Below, in pieces: positions 1-5,540 of a stretch of DNA of 8,033 nucleotides; position 1 is the stretch's first letter; every line of letters starts with the position of its first letter. The position numbers and the translations under genes are program-made. The stretch is from Lachnospiraceae bacterium UBA3785 (GTDB lineage Bacteria; Bacillota; Clostridia; Lachnospirales; Lachnospiraceae), in the NCBI GenBank assembly GCA_002369495.1, contig DFFD01000014.1:1-8033 (forward strand), given 5' to 3'. The notes beneath the pieces are model-generated. The model was given only the letters and a program-made list of their open reading frames with translations. It was not told the origin of the DNA and did no database searches.

Positions 1-564
1 GACCGGAGCTTCTGGGAGATCTACTCCCTGTTCCACTCCGAGCTTTCCGAGGCGCTGGAGGAATACCGGAACGGCGAGCCGGTGATCTATTGCAATCAGC
101 GCGGGGGCGACTGGTGCCCGAACTGCTGCGGCGACACCTGCGCCATCGTCCCGGAAATGAGCTGCGTCGCTTGCTTTGCCCAGCGAAGGGACTCCGGCAA
201 GGTGCCGAACAAGCCTGAGGGCGTCCTCGTTGAGCTGGCCGACGTGGTGATCCGGATTCTGGACTACCTCGGGAGCGAAGGATGGAGCCTGAAGGTCATC
301 GACGAAGAACTCGCCTCCAAAGAGGACGGTGACTTCGGAGACTGGATCGCGGTGCTTCACTGCGCGCTGTCCGTAGCATGGCTCCAGAGGAAAACGGACG
401 GCGGCGCGGCTGAGGATTACGACGAGGTGACGCTCCTGTCCGCGGTCGTGAAGGAAATCGCCGCTTATACGGCTCTGCACGGGCACGAACTCCCCGTGAT
501 CGTCGCCATCAAGCACGCATACAACGTCACCCGCCCCTATAAGCACGGCGGGAAGGTCATCTGA
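1..564 (+). CDS. MazG-like nucleotide pyrophosphohydrolase with Cys-rich insertion, 5' truncated by window edge
   Basis: The frame is open from the first base to the TGA at 562-564 (187 residues visible), so the real start lies upstream; the GTG at 82 falls inside the conserved domain and is not a credible start. MazG-type all-alpha NTP pyrophosphohydrolases hydrolyse (d)NTPs to NMP and pyrophosphate using Mg2+ held by an ExxE...ExxD signature. That is visible here as ELSE (visible residues 14-17) and ELAD (78-81), and the tail ending IKHAYNVTRPYKHGGK matches the phage-type MazG C-terminal part. The two metal motifs are normally about 12-28 residues apart; here they are 60 apart. The insertion (about residues 31-63) contains seven cysteines, including CPNC (39-42) and CVAC (55-58), a probable zinc-binding knuckle. 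Likely cytoplasmic and involved in nucleotide-pool control during replication. The lipoprotein gene follows after 11 bases. Confidence 0.82.
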   Translation, partial: DRSFWEIYSLFHSELSEALEEYRNGEPVIYCNQRGGDWCPNCCGDTCAIVPEMSCVACFAQRRDSGKVPNKPEGVLVELADVVIRILDYLGSEGWSLKVIDEELASKEDGDFGDWIAVLHCALSVAWLQRKTDGGAAEDYDEVTLLSAVVKEIAAYTALHGHELPVIVAIKHAYNVTRPYKHGGKVI

Positions 565-575
565 GGGAGGGCATC

Positions 576-962
576 ATGAAAAAACTGATACCCCTGCTTA
601 TAATTCTGGTTATCCTGTTCTTCTGCGGATGCGACCGGGAGGTTTACCGCGTAGACCACAACCTCGGCCAGCAGGCGGACAACTTCAACATCGAGCGGCA
701 GATCACCGTTTTTAACACCCGTACCGACACCGTGCTGTTCCAGATGACCGGCGTTTTCTCCCTGCAGAACTCAGGCGCGAACGAGCTGGAGGTCATCTGT
801 GAGGTCGGCAAGGGCGAGTACCGAAAGCATTTCATCTATCTCTCCCAGGACACAACCTATGTGGTGGAGGATCTCGGCGGCGCGAACGTGAGCCAGTATC
901 ATTACGAGCTGAATTTCCTGCCCCAGATGATCGGAACCTTCACCATCATTTCAGACGATTAA
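576..962 (+). CDS. Small phage lipoprotein, probable beta-sandwich
   Basis: The 128-residue protein starts with MKK, a hydrophobic run from residue 4 to 16, then F-C-G-C, with Cys19 the likely lipidated residue. This fits a signal-peptidase-II lipoprotein, although the position -2 cysteine and -3 phenylalanine make the lipobox less than ideal. The rest has alternating hydrophobic/polar segments rich in V, I, T, F and Y without helices I can recognise, consistent with a small beta-sandwich exposed outside the membrane. The start is supported by GGGAGGG about five bases upstream of the ATG. It sits between the MazG-like gene and the late regulator with 10-11 base gaps, so it is probably co-transcribed with both. 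Phage lipoproteins of this size are often superinfection-exclusion or cell-surface-altering proteins; that role here is inference, and I do not recognise a specific named family member. Confidence 0.68.
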   Translation: MKKLIPLLIILVILFFCGCDREVYRVDHNLGQQADNFNIERQITVFNTRTDTVLFQMTGVFSLQNSGANELEVICEVGKGEYRKHFIYLSQDTTYVVEDLGGANVSQYHYELNFLPQMIGTFTIISDD

Positions 963-972
963 GAGGGAGCCT

Positions 973-1419
973 ATGAAGAGTTACAATCGAAGCCGCGCGC
1001 TGGAAGATCTTCGGAACTACCGCATCATGCTCCGTTCAGTGGAGAATCTCGCCGAGAAAATCGCTCTGCTGGACGAGCGGATGAAGCAGACCCGGACGGT
1101 GCGCATCACGGATATGCCGCCGAACCACGGCACCGGAGAGCGTACCGTGGATGACACATGGATCGACTGCATCGTGGAGAAGGAGAACATCACCCTGTCC
1201 CTCTCCCTGGAACGGAAGCGCATCACTCTGATCGACCGGGGCCTCGAAGCCCTGACCGACGACGAGCGGCTTGTCCTGACAAAGTTTTACATCGACCGGA
1301 CGCCCCGGTACATGGACGAGCTGTGCGACGCCCTCCACGTTGAGCGCACGAAGATCTACAACATCCGGGAAGACGCTCTCCGGAAGTTCACGCTGATGGA
1401 ATACGGGATCGACGTATGA
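973..1419 (+). CDS. ArpU/RinA-like late transcription regulator (sigma-70 region 4-like)
   Basis: This 148-residue protein fits the phage late-regulator group related to RinA and ArpU (DUF1492-like), which switches on the packaging and structural operon. The N-terminal third (about 1-40) is a charged helical segment. The C-terminal part (about 92-141) reads as a sigma-70-region-4-type helix-turn-helix: LTDDER followed by a helix, then MDELCDALHVERTKIYNIREDAL, where IxxLaxxLxxsxxxvYxxrxxAL is the usual pattern. GAGGGAG ends three bases before the ATG and supports the start. The gene is followed immediately by phased 11-bp repeats and an extended -10 promoter, the expected target for such an activator. 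Placement just ahead of the late region is typical of the family; that the terminase genes come only 4.7 kb later is not typical. Family assignment is good; the DNA target is inferred. Confidence 0.8.
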   Translation: MKSYNRSRALEDLRNYRIMLRSVENLAEKIALLDERMKQTRTVRITDMPPNHGTGERTVDDTWIDCIVEKENITLSLSLERKRITLIDRGLEALTDDERLVLTKFYIDRTPRYMDELCDALHVERTKIYNIREDALRKFTLMEYGIDV

Positions 1420-1422
1420 ACC

Positions 1423-1455
1423 GCGGACAAAATGCGGACGAAATGCGGAAAAATC
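1423..1455 (+). repeat. Three tandem 11-bp repeats, likely late-activator operator
   Basis: Three consecutive 11-base units occur directly after the stop of the regulator gene: GCGGACAAAAT (1423-1433), GCGGACGAAAT (1434-1444) and GCGGAAAAATC (1445-1455). The core GCGGA is constant, and the period is close to one turn of B-DNA, so all three cores would face the same side of the helix. They end six bases before the -10 hexamer and occupy the place where a -35 element would be; no TTGACA-like hexamer is present there. This arrangement suggests binding sites for an activator that recruits RNA polymerase, most simply the product of the adjacent upstream gene. The repeats are seen; their function is inference. 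Confidence 0.72.
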
Positions 1456-1457
1456 TG

Positions 1458-1466
1458 TGCTATACT
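1458..1466 (+). promoter_or_regulatory. Extended -10 promoter, probable late promoter
   Basis: TGCTATACT is a full extended -10 motif (TGn followed by TATACT, one mismatch from TATAAT). At the usual 17-bp spacing the -35 position (1438-1443) reads ACGAAA, which is not a -35 element and lies within the tandem repeats. The likely transcription start is near 1473. Lack of a -35 box and the flanking phased repeats fit an activator-dependent promoter driving the cassette and probably terS-terL-portal, since I see no other promoter before terS. Confidence 0.62.
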
Positions 1467-1490
1467 GTTATCGTGATCCTGACATAACCG

Positions 1491-1528
1491 ACTGCCCGGG
1501 GGCCTCAAACCTCCGGGCGGTACTTTTT
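1491..1528 (+). terminator. Intrinsic-terminator-like hairpin in the leader (possible attenuator)
   Basis: A 12-bp stem pairs 1491-1502 with 1510-1521 (ten Watson-Crick pairs, mostly G-C, plus two G-T pairs) around a seven-base loop, and is followed after two bases by TTTTT (1524-1528). This has the form of a rho-independent terminator. It lies only about 20 bases past the probable start site and upstream of the whole cassette, so it would end a transcript of roughly 55 bases unless polymerase reads through. It may instead end readthrough from the upstream early operon, or act as an attenuator or antitermination target. The structure is seen; the regulatory role is inferred. Confidence 0.62.
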
Positions 1529-1531
1529 CGG

Positions 1532-1567
1532 GAAGGAGGTTTTCGCGCCGGGCGCTTTTACTCCTTT
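1532..1567 (+). other. Leader stem-loop enclosing an SD-like AAGGAGG with no start codon
   Basis: AAGGAG at 1533-1538 is complementary to CTCCTT at 1561-1566 (six pairs, plus a G-T pair outside), and between them GCGC (1545-1548) can pair with GCGC (1552-1555). The 5' arm contains a perfect AAGGAGG Shine-Dalgarno sequence (1533-1539), yet no ATG, GTG or TTG with a sensible reading frame follows at normal distance. It may be part of a folded leader RNA or the relic of a lost start site. Folding is by eye only. Confidence 0.35.
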
Positions 1568-1583
1568 GGCGGCGGCGTATCTG

Positions 1584-1603
1584 CTCCCGCGCATGACGCG
1601 GAG
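1584..1603 (+). other. Short GC-rich leader hairpin before the symporter gene
   Basis: CCGCG (1587-1591) pairs with CGCGG (1597-1601) around a five-base loop, and a one-base bulge allows two more pairs outside (1584-1585 with 1602-1603). It ends 11 bases before the Shine-Dalgarno sequence (1615-1621) of the symporter gene, so it leaves that site open. With the two upstream hairpins it makes most of the 160-base leader potentially structured. No coding sequence that I can support lies in 1420-1629. Confidence 0.3.
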
Positions 1604-1629
1604 AGACACCACACAAGGAGGATGAACCT

Positions 1630-3012
1630 ATGTACGGTTTCATCGTAATCGCCGTTTACACGGCCCTCATGCTCGGCTGCACCGTCGTCTTTTCAAAGAG
1701 GGCCGTCACAGCCGGGGACTTCCACACGGCCGACCGACAGCTCGGGCTGTGGCAGTCCGCTATGAGCATCGCCGCCACATGGATTTGGGCGCCGGCGCTC
1801 TTTACCTCAGCGGAGAAAGCATATTCAAGCGGCATTCCGGGCCTGTTCTGGTTCCTCGTGCCGAACGTGCTTTGTCTGCTTTTCTTTATCCCATTCGCAA
1901 AGAGGATCCGGGAGCGAATGCCCGAGGGCGTCACTCTTTCGGATTTCATGGCAAAGACATACCGCTCCGAAAAGGTGCGGAAGATCTATCTCGGACAGCT
2001 CTCCCTTCTTTCCGTCCTCTCGACCGGCGTTCAGCTGCTCGCGGGCGGGAAGATCCTCTCTTCGATCACGGGCATCCCCTTCTTCTGGATGACGGTGATC
2101 CTCGCGGCCATCGCGTACTCCTACTCCCAGTTCTCCGGGATCAAGGCCTCGGTCCTTACAGACGCTGTGCAGATGATCCTGATGCTCGGAGCCTGTCTCC
2201 TGTTCGTTCCGTGGGCGCTTTCGATGGAGGGCGGGGTGTCGAACCTCCTCTCCGGTTTAGGCGGTTCTACGGGAGTGTACACGTCTCTCTTTGACGCAAA
2301 CGGGCGCGGCGTGCTTCTCTCGTTCGGGATCCCGACCGCAATCGGCCTGATCGCCGGTCCCTTCGGCGACCAGTGCTTCTGGCAGCGGGCCTTCTCCATC
2401 CGGAAGGACAAGATCGGGAAATCCTTCGCACTCGGCGCTCTCATGTTCGCCGTCGTTCCCCTCTCCATGGGCATCCTCGGCTACATCGCCGCTGGATCAG
2501 GCGCGGTCATCACCGACGCCGGGCTTGTGAACTTCCAGCTGATCGACGCCATCTTCCCGAAATGGGTCATGGTGCCGTTCCTCTTCATGGTCGTGTCCGG
2601 TCTGCTGTCCACGGTTGACAGCAACCTGTGCGCCGCGGCCTCCCTGACCTCCGACTTCGGCGCGGATCTGAAAACGTCGAAGATCTCCATGATCGTCCTG
2701 CTCGTCCTCGGGATCGGTATTGCGAACATCCCCGGTCTGACGGTGACGCACCTGTTCCTGTTCTACTGCACGCTCCGGGCGACAACGCTCCTTCCCACGG
2801 CTATGACGCTTATGGGGAAGAAGCTCTCGGCGAACGGAGTATTCTTCGGCGTTCTGGCCTCCTTCGTGATCGGGCTTCCGATCTTCGCATACGGCAACCT
2901 CGCCGGGCTGGCTGTCTGGAAGACGGTCGGCTCCCTCGTGACGGTTCTGCTCTCCGGCATCGTGGCTTACATCCTCTCCCGAAAGGAGGTGTCCGCAGAT
3001 GCTCGGTCGTAA
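1630..3012 (+). CDS. Sodium:solute symporter (SSS/SLC5-like) membrane transporter
   Basis: The 460-residue protein is hydrophobic throughout, with about 13 predictable membrane helices (roughly 3-22, 43-62, 70-90, 121-141, 150-168, 175-197, 229-249, 266-287, 312-329, 352-369, 373-393, 402-421, 428-449), the number and length expected of the SSS family. Family hallmarks are visible: GDQCFWQRAFS (246-256), and the helix containing LLSTVDSN (325-332) followed by SLTSDF, which matches the PutP segment whose Ser-Thr pair binds Na+ (here Ser327-Thr328). The early segment ATWIWAPAL (49-57) recalls DUR3-type urea/polyamine transporters, a weak substrate hint. AAGGAGG ends eight bases before the ATG. 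It is the first cassette gene, overlaps the next one by 14 bases and is thus likely co-expressed with it. The family is clear; the substrate is not. Such a transporter between a phage late regulator and terminase is very unusual. Confidence 0.88.
   Translation: MYGFIVIAVYTALMLGCTVVFSKRAVTAGDFHTADRQLGLWQSAMSIAATWIWAPALFTSAEKAYSSGIPGLFWFLVPNVLCLLFFIPFAKRIRERMPEGVTLSDFMAKTYRSEKVRKIYLGQLSLLSVLSTGVQLLAGGKILSSITGIPFFWMTVILAAIAYSYSQFSGIKASVLTDAVQMILMLGACLLFVPWALSMEGGVSNLLSGLGGSTGVYTSLFDANGRGVLLSFGIPTAIGLIAGPFGDQCFWQRAFSIRKDKIGKSFALGALMFAVVPLSMGILGYIAAGSGAVITDAGLVNFQLIDAIFPKWVMVPFLFMVVSGLLSTVDSNLCAAASLTSDFGADLKTSKISMIVLLVLGIGIANIPGLTVTHLFLFYCTLRATTLLPTAMTLMGKKLSANGVFFGVLASFVIGLPIFAYGNLAGLAVWKTVGSLVTVLLSGIVAYILSRKEVSADARS
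2983..2990 (+). promoter_or_regulatory. Ribosome binding site inside the symporter gene
   Basis: AAGGAGGT, a near-perfect Shine-Dalgarno sequence, lies within the last codons of the symporter gene, eight bases before the ATG at 2999. It fixes the start of the downstream PP-loop gene and hence the 14-base overlap, and suggests efficient independent or coupled initiation. Confidence 0.8.
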
Positions 3013-3766
3013 ACAGAACATCAGGAACGAGGACTGGATCGAGGCGATGGCGCACATCGAGGAAACGGTCAGCCGGGACGAGATCGACAGTCTTGCCGAC
3101 ACAACTGTCGGGAACATCCGCGAGACCGTGGACGGCAAAAACGCCGCCTACGCCTGGAGCGGGGGCAAAGACAGCATCGTCCTCGGAGACCTCGCAGAGC
3201 GGGCCGGAATTGCGAAGAGCATGATCGGCGTGTGCGAACTTGAGTACCCCGCTTTCCGCGCCTGGATTGAGGCGCACAGGCCCGCAGAGTGCGAAATCGT
3301 CAACGTGGGCCTCGGGCTGGACTGGCTGGCCTCCCACGAGGAGCTTCTTTTCCCCGACACGGCGGCAAAAGCGGCCCGGTGGTTCTCCATCGTTCAGCAC
3401 AAGGCCCAGCGGGAATACTTCCGGCGTCAGAGCCTCGACGTAATCCTGCTCGGGCGCAGACGCGCGGACGGGAATTACACCGGGGGCGGCATCTATACGG
3501 ACGGCAAGGGCGTCACCCGGTACAGTCCCCTCGCCGACTGGAAGCATGAACACGTCCTGGCGTACATCCACTACCACGATCTGCCCCTCCCGCCCATCTA
3601 CGGATGGAAGAACGGATTCCTGTGCGGGACGCACCCGTGGCCGGCACGGCAGTACACGAACGGGAACGGCTGGCAGGAGATCTACGAGATCGATCCCGGC
3701 ATCGTGACCGCGGCCGCGGAGAAGATCGAAAGCGCCCGCCTCTTTCTGGAAGGGGGTGAGCGGTAA
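2999..3766 (+). CDS. PP-loop ATP pyrophosphatase, PAPS-reductase-like (cassette pair 1)
   Basis: The 255-residue protein carries the PP-loop SGGKDS at residues 54-59, which binds the ATP pyrophosphate in the PAPS-reductase/N-type ATP pyrophosphatase superfamily. Members adenylate or reduce a substrate (PAPS reductase, sulfate adenylyltransferase small subunit, tRNA thiolases, DndC). The helix YSPLADWKHEHVLAYIHYHDLPLP (about 175-198) matches the conserved C-terminal element of PAPS-reductase-type domains. The GxRxxES signature usual in the family is altered: LLGRRRADG (150-158) stands in its place. A CGTH motif at 209-212 faintly echoes the catalytic ECGLH of CysH, but it is not at the C-terminus, so classical PAPS reduction is doubtful. 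The first 45 residues are charged and probably helical. Its stop overlaps the next start as TAATG, so it is likely translationally coupled to the ParB-like gene. Cytoplasmic. Superfamily is secure; reaction unknown. Confidence 0.83.
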   Translation: MLGRKQNIRNEDWIEAMAHIEETVSRDEIDSLADTTVGNIRETVDGKNAAYAWSGGKDSIVLGDLAERAGIAKSMIGVCELEYPAFRAWIEAHRPAECEIVNVGLGLDWLASHEELLFPDTAAKAARWFSIVQHKAQREYFRRQSLDVILLGRRRADGNYTGGGIYTDGKGVTRYSPLADWKHEHVLAYIHYHDLPLPPIYGWKNGFLCGTHPWPARQYTNGNGWQEIYEIDPGIVTAAAEKIESARLFLEGGER

Positions 3767-4395
3767 TGGAGATCGTCATCCGCAATCTCTCCGAGCTGAG
3801 GACGCCTGAGTACAACGTGCGCCGCCACACGGACAAGCAGCTGAAAGAGTTTGTCCGCTCCATTGAGAAGTTCGGCCAGATCCGTCCCATCGTCATCGAC
3901 GAGGACGGCATGATCCTCTGCGGCAACGGTCTCCGGGACGCCCTCGTCTCCATGGGCCGCGAGACCGGGGAATGCCTGCTCAAAAGCGGGCTGTCCGAAG
4001 CCGAGAAGAAAAAGCTGATGCTGGCCGACAACCGGATCTTTGATCTGGGCGTGGACGACATCGCCGCCTTTGACGCCATCATCGCGGAGCTGGACGGAGA
4101 TTTCGACATCCCCGGCTATGACGACAGCTTCCTCGAATCCCTGATCGCCGACGCGGAAGAGACCACCGCCGTGCTTTCCGAATACGGCACGGTGGACGGC
4201 GACGAGGCCGAATCCATCCGGCAGGCGGCGGAAGAACCCGTCCGCCCGGTCCGTCAGACGCCTCAGAACGCGGAACCGACCGCCGAACCCTCTCAGAATC
4301 CCGTTGCAACAGCCGAGGAAGCCCCTCAGAGCGCAGGAACGGAGGGGGGACGGTTTGTCGTGTGTCCGCGGTGCGGTGAGAAAATATGGCTGTGA
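3766..4395 (+). CDS. ParB-domain protein with acidic linker and C-terminal CPRCG tail (cassette pair 1)
   Basis: Residues 1-90 form a ParB/sulfiredoxin-fold domain: YNVRRH (16-21), a helix ending SIEKFGQIRPIVID (32-45), GNGLRDAL (53-60) in place of the classical GERRWRA box, and LSEAEKKKLMLADNR (76-90). This version is common in phages and beside DNA methylases, not in chromosome partition; no ParA is nearby. Residues 91-130 are a helical, acidic extension. Residues about 140-195 are a low-complexity linker rich in Ala, Glu, Pro, Thr and Gln with repeated PQNAEP/SQNPVA/PQSAGT-like units. The last ten residues contain CPRCG, half of a zinc ribbon, which might complete a metal site in a dimer or with a partner. 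GGGGGTGAG ends before the ATG, which overlaps the upstream stop. ParB folds may act as nucleases, CTPases or small-molecule kinases; the activity here is unknown. Confidence 0.8.
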   Translation: MEIVIRNLSELRTPEYNVRRHTDKQLKEFVRSIEKFGQIRPIVIDEDGMILCGNGLRDALVSMGRETGECLLKSGLSEAEKKKLMLADNRIFDLGVDDIAAFDAIIAELDGDFDIPGYDDSFLESLIADAEETTAVLSEYGTVDGDEAESIRQAAEEPVRPVRQTPQNAEPTAEPSQNPVATAEEAPQSAGTEGGRFVVCPRCGEKIWL

Positions 4396-5540
4396 AGCGC
4401 GTTCAGAGTGACATCACCGTCGTGGAGGCGGCGAAGCGCCGGATCAGGAACGTATTCGGAAACGGTCTGAAGGTGTATATGTCCTTCTCTGGCGGGAAGG
4501 ACAGTCTGTGCGTCGCCCAGATCGTTTATTCCCTGATCCAGGCCGGGGAGATCGACCCGAGCCTGCTCACCGTCATCTTCATTGACGAAGAGGCAATTTT
4601 CCCCTGCATCGAGGAAACCGTCAAAGCCTGGCGCCGGAAGTTCATGCTCGCCGGCGCGGATTTCAGCTGGTACTGCCTGGAAGTGCGGCACTTCTCCTGC
4701 TTCAATCAGCTCGAGGCGGACGAAAGCTTCATCTGCTGGGATCATACCAAAGCCGACGTCTGGGTCAGACAGCCTCCGCCCTTTGCCATCCGCACGGATC
4801 CCCGCCTGAGGCCCCGTGTGGACAACTACCAGGCGTTCCTTCCCCGCGTCACGCGGGACGGGATCATGCTCTCGGGCGTCCGGGCCTCCGAATCCGTCCA
4901 GCGGCTTCAGTACATGGCGGCGCTGGGTCTCGGCGGCAAGGGCATGACGGAAGCGCACCAGATCTACCCGATCTACGACTGGAAGACGGCGGACGTCTGG
5001 AAGTTCCTGTGCGACGAGCATGTGGAGATCCCGGACATCTACCTCTTCATGTGGCAGGCTGGAATCAGCAAGGGACAGCTCCGGGTCAGCCAGTTCTTCT
5101 CCAGCGACACGGCCGGCTGCCTCGTCCGCATGAACGAATACTACCCCGACCTCATGGAACGAGTGATCCGGCGCGAACCGAACGCCTACCTCGCGGCCCT
5201 GTACTGGGATTCGGAAATGTTCGGAAGATCGAGCCGGAACCGCAAAACGCTGGAGGGCAAGACCGACCGGGATTATAAAGCGGAGCTGACCGATATGCTG
5301 ATCCGGCATCCCGACCGGCATTTCCACACCGACCATCAGAAGCACGTCGCCGAGCAGTACCGCCGCTGTCTGATCAAGATAGAGGGCATGGCGCGTCCGC
5401 GGGACTACCGCAAGCTGTTCGACGGCATCACGGCGGGAGATCCGAAGCTGAGGACGCTCCGGGCCGTGTATCAGGACGTATTCACGTCTTACGCGGAATA
5501 CTCAAAGCAGTTCCGAAAGGGGGCGGTCGCAAATGGCTGA
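4386..5540 (+). CDS. IbrA-like PAPS-reductase-family protein, DUF3440-type (cassette pair 2)
   Basis: The 384-residue protein has a complete PAPS-reductase-type core: PP-loop SGGKDS (35-40), FIDEEA (65-70) where the family has its acidic loop, GVRASES (164-170) as the GxRxxES signature, and PIYDWKTADVWKFL (195-208). An extension of about 170 residues follows, with RVSQFFSSDTAGC (233-245) and an R/K-rich, helical end. The length and layout fit the DUF3440/IbrA group. In E. coli ECOR-9, IbrA works with the ParB-like IbrB to activate prophage-borne eib genes; the biochemical reaction is not settled. It starts within the end of the preceding ParB-like gene (10-base overlap), with only a weak GGTGAG site five bases before the ATG, so translation probably depends on coupling. 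The next gene, an IbrB-like protein, overlaps by eight bases. Much longer than the first PP-loop protein of the cassette, so the two are divergent, not a recent duplication. Confidence 0.84.
   Translation: MAVKRVQSDITVVEAAKRRIRNVFGNGLKVYMSFSGGKDSLCVAQIVYSLIQAGEIDPSLLTVIFIDEEAIFPCIEETVKAWRRKFMLAGADFSWYCLEVRHFSCFNQLEADESFICWDHTKADVWVRQPPPFAIRTDPRLRPRVDNYQAFLPRVTRDGIMLSGVRASESVQRLQYMAALGLGGKGMTEAHQIYPIYDWKTADVWKFLCDEHVEIPDIYLFMWQAGISKGQLRVSQFFSSDTAGCLVRMNEYYPDLMERVIRREPNAYLAALYWDSEMFGRSSRNRKTLEGKTDRDYKAELTDMLIRHPDRHFHTDHQKHVAEQYRRCLIKIEGMARPRDYRKLFDGITAGDPKLRTLRAVYQDVFTSYAEYSKQFRKGAVANG

Noticed and set aside
82..564. GTG at position 82 as the start of the MazG-like gene
   Set aside because: The frame is open upstream to the window edge and the metal-binding ELSE motif lies before this codon, so the gene begins outside the window.
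1423..1455. Tandem repeats as a CRISPR array
   Set aside because: Units of 11 bases without spacers directly upstream of a -10 element are operator-like, not CRISPR.
1457..1648. Plus-strand 63-codon frame across the leader
   Set aside because: It runs through three hairpins, lacks a ribosome binding site at its start and overlaps the supported symporter start, and its product resembles nothing I know.
2810..3634. Minus-strand open frame (274 codons)
   Set aside because: Antisense to the symporter end and the first PP-loop gene, with arginine- and proline-rich composition typical of a shadow frame.
4326..5345. Long open frame on the minus strand (339 codons)
   Set aside because: It lies fully antisense to the end of the ParB-like gene and most of the IbrA-like gene, has no recognisable motif and no ribosome binding site evidence. 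Long antisense frames are expected in GC-rich coding DNA.
2999..5540. PP-loop genes as ordinary assimilatory sulfate reduction (CysH/CysD)
   Set aside because: Neither has the C-terminal ECGLH of CysH, no CysN or other sulfate genes are present, and their partners are ParB-fold proteins.
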